This document shows positions 1 through 5,201 of a DNA stretch of 7,126 nt, piece by piece. The notes beneath the pieces were generated by a model that saw only the letters and a list, made by a program, of their open reading frames with translations, was not told the origin of the DNA and did not search any database. A program made the translations under genes and the position numbers. How positions within the stretch are numbered: position 1 is the stretch's first letter; the number at the start of each line of letters is the position of its first letter. The DNA is from Bacteroidales bacterium (GTDB lineage: Bacteria > Bacteroidota > Bacteroidia > Bacteroidales > GCA-2748055): NCBI GenBank assembly GCA_023135025.1, contig JAGLTY010000107.1, positions 1 through 7,126 of the forward strand. The letters run 5' to 3'.

Positions 1-782
1 GGGTTAATATGCCAGTGGACACCCTCAACCAATCCATGAGCACTATGTTCTGATCCAATTTTCATTTTAAGCAGGATATTCCATTCTGTATTTGCCGAAT
101 CTGCTAAGAAGTTCTTTTCATTTCGCAGGTTATGTGAATAAAACTTCTCGGGCCAATGACACTCCTCACAGGTTTCACGGGCAGGTCTCAGGCTATGAAT
201 AGGGGTTTCAATGGGAGTTGGATATTTGTTAAATACAACCGAATATACCTGGTATAATCCGGAGAGTTTGCTTCTCACATACCATTCTGCTCCCTCTCCA
301 ACATGACACTCTACACAGGTCACCCGTGAATGTGCAGACTCCTGGTAAGCTGTGTACTCCGGCTCCATTACACTATGACAGAGTGTTCCACAAAATTCAT
401 TGGACTCGGTATAGTGAAATGCTTTATAACTGCCAATCCCGGTAAATAAAAGGAACAGGATGCTCACAAGAATAAACAATCCTACGGCATTCCAGTGCCT
501 TTGATTGCTAAGATCAAGAACGATTTTCGATACAACACTTCCCTCTCCCTCTCTTTTAATTCTCCTGGACCTTCTGGACATACCTATGGGGATAAGAATA
601 AGCCCAATGACCAGGAAAACAGGTAATATTATATAAATGAAGATGCCTACATAGGATCCTGACTCCTCATTTTCAAAAAGGGTCATGGAGATCATAAAGA
701 AAACTATGATCAAGGCACTTACACTTGCAAGAATGCTTCCAAACAGGGAGATTGGATTGTAATAGGTTCTTGGTAGTTTCAT
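1..782 (-). CDS. NapC/NirT-family membrane-anchored multiheme cytochrome c (partial, C-terminus beyond left edge)
   Basis: Translating the minus strand from the ATG at 782-780 gives 260 uninterrupted codons to the window edge. Three hydrophobic segments are visible at about residues 11-36, 44-68 and 98-119. A very basic stretch (RRSRRIKR, 70-77) follows the second, so by the positive-inside rule the heme domain lies in the periplasm. Three heme-attachment motifs follow: CGTLCH (131-136, CX3CH), CVECH (156-160) and CEECH (205-209). A Met shortly after the first motif (CHSVMEP) resembles the NrfH/NapC arrangement. HWHIN at the edge is also typical of these proteins, and more heme motifs probably lie outside. 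Family members are quinol dehydrogenases that pass electrons from the membrane quinone pool to periplasmic reductases; the partner here is unknown. The start was chosen because MKLPRTYYNP fits the family. An in-frame ATG at 881 would add 33 residues but has no ribosome site. The gene is divergent from the DsrE gene. Confidence 0.88.
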   Translation of the reverse strand, partial: MKLPRTYYNPISLFGSILASVSALIIVFFMISMTLFENEESGSYVGIFIYIILPVFLVIGLILIPIGMSRRSRRIKREGEGSVVSKIVLDLSNQRHWNAVGLFILVSILFLLFTGIGSYKAFHYTESNEFCGTLCHSVMEPEYTAYQESAHSRVTCVECHVGEGAEWYVRSKLSGLYQVYSVVFNKYPTPIETPIHSLRPARETCEECHWPEKFYSHNLRNEKNFLADSANTEWNILLKMKIGSEHSAHGLVEGVHWHIN

Positions 783-796
783 TCGACCGAAGCTTA

Positions 797-809
797 TTCT
801 TAATAAGAA
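797..809. repeat. AT-rich inverted repeat TTCTTA-A-TAAGAA
   Basis: There are perfect 6-base arms around a single central A. The repeat ends 14 bases upstream of the cytochrome start codon. An overlapping alternative pairing is CTTATT (793-798) with AATAAG (802-807). The position would suit an operator or a small structure in the leader, but AT-rich arms this short arise easily by chance and it matches no regulator consensus that I recognise. Confidence 0.25.
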
Positions 810-824
810 AATAAGGATTTCTTC

Positions 825-856
825 ATTGACCAAGGTAAGTGTATTCACTAACTTAG
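825..856 (+). promoter_or_regulatory. Candidate Bacteroidota-type promoter for the DsrE operon
   Basis: ATTG at 825-828, a 20-base spacer, then TAACTTAG at 849-856 resembles the Bacteroidota consensus TTTG-N19-21-TAnnTTTG, with one mismatch in each box. The same bases can be read as a sigma70-like TTGACC-N17-TAACTT. Transcription would start near 863, leaving a leader of roughly 95 bases before the DsrE gene. It was found by eye only, and both boxes are imperfect. Confidence 0.3.
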
Positions 857-945
857 CAATAGTCACCCCACATATTAACATAATAATGAAGCAGGTGGAT
901 ACTTTAACCCGGCTGCTTTGGATAGAATTCGTATATTAAACCCAC

Positions 946-951
946 AGGAGG
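946..951 (+). promoter_or_regulatory. Strong Shine-Dalgarno AGGAGG before the DsrE gene
   Basis: AGGAGG lies 7 bases before the ATG at 959, an ideal spacing, and fixes the start of the DsrE-family gene. The other complete genes in the window have no comparable site, as expected for Bacteroidota, where Shine-Dalgarno sequences are usually weak. This suggests that the DsrE protein is well translated. Confidence 0.7.
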
Positions 952-958
952 ATTCAAT

Positions 959-1414
959 ATGAAAATCAAGACAATAGTTTGTATAGCTTTCGTCATTGGA
1001 ACAATGTTTTCTGCCGCACAGGTGGTGGCTCAGTCAGGTACTTTCCCACAAACCGCAGATCCAGCATCGATACCCGCAAATGAGAAGCTGGTTGTTGTCT
1101 GGACCAGCGGTGACAGAGATGTGGCACTAAAAATGGTTTTTATGTATACCTATAACGCACAAAATAGAGGGTGGTGGGACGACATTACACTGGTGGTCTG
1201 GGGACCCTCAGCCAAACTTCTTTCTGAGGATGAGGAGTTGCAGGGATATATGAAGAGGATCATTGAATCCGGAGTTACAGTGAAGGCATGTAAAGGATGC
1301 TCTGACCAGTATGGAGTTTCTGATACACTTGAGGAATTGGGAATCACTGTATTATATATCGGAAAAGAACTGACGCATTATATTAAAGAGGGGCGGGAAC
1401 TGCTTACCTTTTAA
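959..1414 (+). CDS. Exported DsrE/DsrF-like family protein
   Basis: The 151-residue product begins with a signal peptide: a basic MKIK start, a hydrophobic core at about 5-20, and a likely cleavage after VVA (22-24). The mature part is a single DsrE-like domain. It starts with the beta-strand KLVVVWTSGD (43-52), then an ALKMVFMY helix (56-63), the segment ITLVVWGPSAKLL (76-88), the cysteine-bearing VKACKGCSDQYGV (108-120) and a closing strand and helix. Cys111 is in the region where active DsrE proteins carry their sulfur-relay cysteine, and Cys114 is a second candidate. DsrE/TusD proteins usually work in the cytoplasm as sulfur carriers; this one is exported, so its role is uncertain. It could bind sulfane sulfur or another small ligand in the periplasm. 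It is divergent from a multiheme cytochrome and is the first gene of a likely three-gene operon. Both the start and the family are well supported. Confidence 0.88.
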   Translation: MKIKTIVCIAFVIGTMFSAAQVVAQSGTFPQTADPASIPANEKLVVVWTSGDRDVALKMVFMYTYNAQNRGWWDDITLVVWGPSAKLLSEDEELQGYMKRIIESGVTVKACKGCSDQYGVSDTLEELGITVLYIGKELTHYIKEGRELLTF

Positions 1415-1438
1415 CTGACAACATAAAGAACTTTAAGT

Positions 1439-2929
1439 ATGAAACAACTAAAGATCCATTGTTCCTGGATCATTTTGGTCCTCTCCTTAAGCTCATGTAA
1501 CAGCGAGCCCGATCTGGGGATTTTCGAAGGAAATAGTGATATTGGAAATGTCGGATATGCCGGATCGTTTGCATTCGATCCTTCCGACAGCTCGTATGTG
1601 GTATCTGGAGGCGGTACCAATATGTGGTTCGATAGTGATGAACTCCACTATGTATGGAAGAAAGTGTCAGGAGATATTTCTATTGCAGCCGACATTGAGT
1701 GGGTAGGAGAGGGAGTTGAATCCCATAGAAAAGCCTGCCTGATTATCCGTCAGAACCTGGACAGTGCCTCAGTATATGTGGATGCAGCAGTGCATGGAGA
1801 CGGACTCACATCGATCCAGTACAGGGGTACCCCCGGGGATGTAACCAGGGAGGTTCAGGCCAATATCTCTTCACCGGGGAGGGTGCGAATTGAGAAAATT
1901 GGTGATTATGTTTCTATGTCAGCTGCAGTTGGGGATGAATCGCTTAAATACTCCGGGGGGACTTTTAAACTCCTGTTTAAAGAGCCTTTTTACATCGGAT
2001 TGGGTGTCAGTGCACACAACAACGATACCATCGAAACAGCCATATTCTCCAATGTCTGGATTGAACCCATTGTCCAGAAACCAGATTCGTTAAAGAAGAT
2101 TGAAAGCACACTGGAAACCATTGCCATTGCATCGTTCAACAGACGGGTCGTCTACCATACCGATAGTCACATTGAAGCTCCTAACTGGTCGCCGGATGGT
2201 AACACTTTGATTTACAACAGTCGTGGCCAGTTGTACAAGATCCCGGTGGAAGGCGGGAATCCAGAGTTAATTCCTACCGGATTTGCTAGGAGGATCAATA
2301 ACGATCACGGAATTTCTCCTGATGGAACACAACTGGTGATCAGCGACGGGACAGAAACCGGCCGCTCAATGATCTACTCACTCCCTGTGGAAGGTGGCGA
2401 TCCGGAAAAGATCACCTCTTTGAGCCCATCATACTGGCATGGCTGGTCGCCCGATGGCAAAACCCTCGCTTATTGTGCTGAGCAGAACGGTAATTATGAT
2501 GTCTACACCATTCCTCTTGCAGGTGGGAGAGAAAAGCGATTAACCACTGCAGAAGGACTGGATGATGGCCCCGATTATTCTCCCGATGGCCAATACATCT
2601 ATTTTAATTCTGTCCGTACAGGTGTCATGCAAATCTGGAGAATGAAGGCCGATGGCAGTGAGCAGGAACAGGTCACCACCGATAAGTATAACGACTGGTT
2701 TGCACACCCTTCTCCAGATGGCCGTTGGATTGTCTATGTTACTTTCGGAACAGATGTTCCTGCCGGTTCCCATCCGCCCAACAAAGATGTAATGCTCCGC
2801 CTGATGAACCTGGATACAAAAGAGGTCCGGGTCATGGCAAAACTATTTGGCGGACAGGGCACCATCAATGTACCCTCCTGGTCGCCCGACAGTGAACATG
2901 TGGCATTTGTAAGTTATCGTTTGTATTAG
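1439..2929 (+). CDS. Lipoprotein with N-terminal beta-sandwich domain and six PD40 (TolB-like) propeller motifs
   Basis: The 496-residue product has a lipoprotein signal: a hydrophobic stretch at 10-19 and lipobox LSSC with the lipidated Cys20. Residues about 28-210 form a predicted beta-sandwich of the LamG/DUF1349 type ([26 protein letters not shown]). Residues about 235-496 carry six SPDG/SPDS motifs at 251, 293, 337, 381, 425 and 482, spaced 42-57 residues apart, as in a six-bladed TolB-like propeller. The HPPNKDV loop (445-451) and [14 protein letters not shown] (471-484) resemble conserved parts of a family often annotated 'TolB family protein' or 'biopolymer transporter Tol'. That label reflects fold only; no Tol-Pal genes are visible here. 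The protein probably sits on the outer membrane or cell surface and may bind carbohydrate or protein, but no catalytic residues are apparent. It begins 24 bases after the DsrE stop with no clear ribosome site, and its stop is 5 bases before the reductase start, implying cotranscription. Confidence 0.85.
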   Translation: MKQLKIHCSWIILVLSLSSCNSEPDLGIFEGNSDIGNVGYAGSFAFDPSDSSYVVSGGGTNMWFDSDELHYVWKKVSGDISIAADIEWVGEGVESHRKACLIIRQNLDSASVYVDAAVHGDGLTSIQYRGTPGDVTREVQANISSPGRVRIEKIGDYVSMSAAVGDESLKYSGGTFKLLFKEPFYIGLGVSAHNNDTIETAIFSNVWIEPIVQKPDSLKKIESTLETIAIASFNRRVVYHTDSHIEAPNWSPDGNTLIYNSRGQLYKIPVEGGNPELIPTGFARRINNDHGISPDGTQLVISDGTETGRSMIYSLPVEGGDPEKITSLSPSYWHGWSPDGKTLAYCAEQNGNYDVYTIPLAGGREKRLTTAEGLDDGPDYSPDGQYIYFNSVRTGVMQIWRMKADGSEQEQVTTDKYNDWFAHPSPDGRWIVYVTFGTDVPAGSHPPNKDVMLRLMNLDTKEVRVMAKLFGGQGTINVPSWSPDSEHVAFVSYRLY

Positions 2930-2934
2930 GCGGA

Positions 2935-4086
2935 ATGAGGAAAGTAACTTTTGGAATGACCGGACTTCAGGTTTCCGTGCTGGGATTTGGATGCATGCGC
3001 TTTCCGGTGATCGGAAATGATAATTCCAGGATCGATGAGGAGCAAGCCATGAAGATGATCCATCATGCCATCGATAATGGGATCAACTATTTTGATACAG
3101 CCTATCCCTATCATGCTCATGATTTTTCAAAAGGGGGTGCAAGCGAACCCTTTCTGGCCAAAGCACTAAAAAATGGCTACAGGGAGAAGGTATATCTGGC
3201 CACCAAGCTTCCGTCCTGGCTGGTAGAATCCAGGGAAGATATGGATAGGTTCCTGGATGAACAACTGGAGAGGCTTGATACCGGAGCCATCGATTTTTAC
3301 CTTCTGCACTCACTGGATCGTATATCGTGGAAAAAACTGCTTCAATTTGGTGTTCTTGAATTTCTGAACAGCGCCATTGAAGCGGAGAAGATCCGTTATG
3401 CCGGCTTCTCCTATCACGATGAGGTTGGCCTGTTCAAGGAGATTGTGGATGCCTATAACTGGACCTTTTGCCAGATCCAGTACAACTACCTCGATGAGGA
3501 GTTCCAGGCTGGAAGGGAGGGTTTGAATTATGCAGCCGGAAAGGGGCTGGCAGTTGTGGCCATGGAGCCTCTGCGGGGAGGAACACTGGTAAACGGGCTT
3601 CCACCCGCTGCCAGGAAAGTGATGTTGGATGCAGCTCCCGAAAGAACAGCGGTGGAGTGGGCCCTTCAATGGTTATGGAGGCAGCCTGAAGTTACTGTAG
3701 TATTAAGTGGAATGTCGCACCTCGATCATGTGAAGGAGAATATTCAGTTGGCCAATGATTTCTCCCAAAAGGAGTGGACAGCGAAAGATAAGGATACCCT
3801 TCAAAGTGCCGTTGGAATAACCAGGGAGTTGCAGAGGGTGAATTGTACCGATTGTGGTTACTGCATGCCGTGTCCGGAAGGGGTCAATATCTCCCGCAAC
3901 TTTGCACTATGCAACGATCACTATATGGTGCAGGATCCGGCTGCTAAACTCAGGTACCAGCGATTGCTCAGTGAAACCGCAAAGGCATCCAACTGTGTTC
4001 AGTGCGGCCAATGTGAACCACTCTGTCCCCAGGGTATTCATATTATGGAAGAACTGGAACATGTGGCAGAACTTTTTAAAGCCTGA
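2935..4086 (+). CDS. Aldo/keto reductase with C-terminal two-[4Fe-4S] ferredoxin-like domain
   Basis: The 383-residue product opens with the typical strand and turn (VTFGMTGLQVSVLGFGCMR) and has the aldo/keto reductase tetrad: Asp54 and Tyr59 in FDTAYPY, Lys91 in ATKLP, and His125 in YLLHSL. The barrel runs to about residue 275, with NADPH-site features near the end (VLSGMSHLDHVKEN). The C-terminal part has two cysteine clusters, CTDCGYCMPCP (304-314) and CVQCGQCEPLCP (354-365), each able to hold a [4Fe-4S] centre. This architecture is common in anaerobes, usually annotated as aldo/keto reductase or oxidoreductase; substrates are mostly unknown. There is no signal peptide, so it should be cytoplasmic. 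The start lies 5 bases after the lipoprotein stop; AGGCGG overlaps that stop but is only 1 base from the ATG, too close for a standard ribosome site, so translational coupling is likely. The start is supported by the family N-terminus. Confidence 0.92.
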   Translation: MRKVTFGMTGLQVSVLGFGCMRFPVIGNDNSRIDEEQAMKMIHHAIDNGINYFDTAYPYHAHDFSKGGASEPFLAKALKNGYREKVYLATKLPSWLVESREDMDRFLDEQLERLDTGAIDFYLLHSLDRISWKKLLQFGVLEFLNSAIEAEKIRYAGFSYHDEVGLFKEIVDAYNWTFCQIQYNYLDEEFQAGREGLNYAAGKGLAVVAMEPLRGGTLVNGLPPAARKVMLDAAPERTAVEWALQWLWRQPEVTVVLSGMSHLDHVKENIQLANDFSQKEWTAKDKDTLQSAVGITRELQRVNCTDCGYCMPCPEGVNISRNFALCNDHYMVQDPAAKLRYQRLLSETAKASNCVQCGQCEPLCPQGIHIMEELEHVAELFKA

Positions 4087-4087
4087 A

Positions 4088-4115
4088 GGTATCTCTGTTA
4101 CATAAGGATGATACC
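4088..4115. other. Weak inverted repeat at the convergent gene junction
   Basis: GGTATC (4088-4093) and GATACC (4110-4115) could pair across a 16-base loop. It spans the 11-base gap between the two convergent stop codons and the last codons of asnA. The arms are short, not GC-rich, and there is no U-run, so it is not a convincing intrinsic terminator. No better terminator is visible for either gene. Confidence 0.15.
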
Positions 4116-5132
4116 AGATTTACGGCAATGATCGTGCATTTGTCCCGGCCAAAGGCTGGCCTGGACCTCACCAATATGGGCCTTTCGGAGAAAATACATA
4201 CAGAGCCGGGATTGTCCGATTCCACCACCTACCGATTCAGGATATTCCCCTGCGAGCAACCTTTTATGGAACAACAGCTCTTTGCGTTCCGACTTGCCCT
4301 GGATATCCAGTTGCCTGATCAGGGCCGTTTTATCTACACGGATTCCCATGGAGGAGAGTTCAAAGGCATTTTCCAGGATGGGATTCCAGACCACAATATC
4401 ACCATTTAACCCCTTGTAACCATTGGCTGTTGGTGTAGACCAATCATCGTAATCAGGAGCCCGGCCGTCGTGAGGCTGACCATTGGCCAGGTCACTTCCG
4501 ATCCCGATTATAAATACTGCCTTGAATTCCCTGGCAATCTCAAACTCCCGCTCCTTAGGATTCAGATCGGGATACCGTTCAAGTAACTCTTCAGCGTGAA
4601 TGAAATGGATGGTATCAGGAAGAATGGGTATTATATCCGGATGGTTTTCATATACGATAAACTCGGTTCGCTTGATTACCGAATAGATCTGGTTAACAAT
4701 GGCCTTCAGAGTAGCAACGTTCCTCTCTTCCGGTAATAGTATCTTCTCCCAGTCCCACTGGTCCACGTAAATGGAGTGTATATTGTCCAGCTCCTCATCG
4801 GGACGAAGGGCATTCATATCGGTATAGATACCATAGCTATTGGCGATCTCGTAATCGGCAAGCATCATGCGCTTCCATTTGGCCAGCGAATGCACAATTT
4901 CAGCAATGGTTCCATCCATATCTTTCACTTCGAAAGATACCGGTCGTTCGGTACCGTTCAGATCATCATTGATTCCGGTTCCTCTCTGGACGAACAGGGG
5001 TGCAGTGACCCTTCTTAACTTCAACTCTGCTGCCAGGTTTAACTCAAAAAAATCCTTTACCATTTTTATGGCTCTTTCCGTCTCCTTTAATGAGAGCGGG
5101 GAACTGTAGTTACTTGGAATGTATAGTTTCAT
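4098..5132 (-). CDS. asnA: Aspartate-ammonia ligase (ammonia-dependent asparagine synthetase)
   Basis: AsnA makes L-asparagine from L-aspartate, ammonia and ATP in the cytoplasm, through an aspartyl-AMP intermediate. The 344-residue length matches the family (E. coli AsnA is 330). Family blocks appear in order: GTGINDDLNG (51-60), HSLAKWKR (81-88), ALRPDEE (108-114), YVDQWDWE (122-129), LPDTIHFIH (171-179), RAPDYDDW (224-231), GDIVVWNP (244-251), ELSSMGIRVD (258-267) and GGGIGQSR (302-309). The fold is related to class II aminoacyl-tRNA synthetases, and these blocks form its ATP and aspartate pocket. Residues corresponding to E. coli Asp46 and Arg100 appear to be present (about Asp56 and Arg110). 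The N-terminal LKETE segment and the GIILM end are like Bacteroides AsnA. The start has no Shine-Dalgarno site. It lies 69 bases downstream of the PKD gene on the same strand, and its 3' end faces the reductase gene. The gene appears intact. Confidence 0.97.
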   Translation of the reverse strand: MKLYIPSNYSSPLSLKETERAIKMVKDFFELNLAAELKLRRVTAPLFVQRGTGINDDLNGTERPVSFEVKDMDGTIAEIVHSLAKWKRMMLADYEIANSYGIYTDMNALRPDEELDNIHSIYVDQWDWEKILLPEERNVATLKAIVNQIYSVIKRTEFIVYENHPDIIPILPDTIHFIHAEELLERYPDLNPKEREFEIAREFKAVFIIGIGSDLANGQPHDGRAPDYDDWSTPTANGYKGLNGDIVVWNPILENAFELSSMGIRVDKTALIRQLDIQGKSERKELLFHKRLLAGEYPESVGGGIGQSRLCMYFLRKAHIGEVQASLWPGQMHDHCRKSGIILM

Positions 5133-5201
5133 GAGTAATTTGGTTTGTAGTGTTGCACTGGCTACAAATAACAGTATAATAAATCAGATTTTAAAATGGA
5201 C
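5133..5201 (-). promoter_or_regulatory. Short intergenic region upstream of asnA
   Basis: This 69-base AT-rich gap lies between the stop of the PKD gene and the asnA start. It holds a 10-base palindrome ATTTTAAAAT (5188-5197) and, on the minus strand, a TATACT that could be a -10 box (5173-5178). No matching -35 or Bacteroidota TTTG/TAnnTTTG pair was found, and there is no GC-rich terminator hairpin for the PKD gene. asnA may have its own promoter here or be reached by read-through. Confidence 0.3.

Larger units (their letters stand above)
783..958. promoter_or_regulatory. Divergent intergenic region between cytochrome and DsrE genes
   Basis: This 176-base AT-rich gap separates two divergently transcribed genes and should hold promoters for both. 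I see no tRNA, riboswitch or GC-rich hairpin in it. It contains one weak promoter candidate for the rightward genes (825-856), a short inverted repeat near the cytochrome start (797-809) and the DsrE ribosome binding site (946-951). No leftward promoter could be named with confidence. Confidence 0.5.

Noticed and set aside
783..881. In-frame upstream extension of the cytochrome gene to an ATG at 881 (33 extra residues)
   Set aside because: The frame is open, but there is no ribosome site and the extra residues do not look like a family N-terminus. MKLPRTYYNP at 782 matches how these cytochromes usually begin.
1150..1347. Minus-strand open frame inside the DsrE gene
   Set aside because: It is antisense to a clearly recognised gene, shows no family resemblance and has no ribosome site. 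It is a shadow of the real frame.
3310..3669. 119-codon minus-strand open frame inside the aldo/keto reductase gene
   Set aside because: Its composition is that of an antisense shadow, and the overlapping reductase is fully supported by its catalytic residues and family blocks.
4128..5109. Several plus-strand open frames opposite asnA
   Set aside because: All lie within the well-conserved asnA coding sequence and resemble no protein family.
5188..5197. Palindrome ATTTTAAAAT as a terminator for the PKD gene
   Set aside because: It is AT-only with no loop or U-run and would form no stable hairpin. It is mentioned only as part of the intergenic region.
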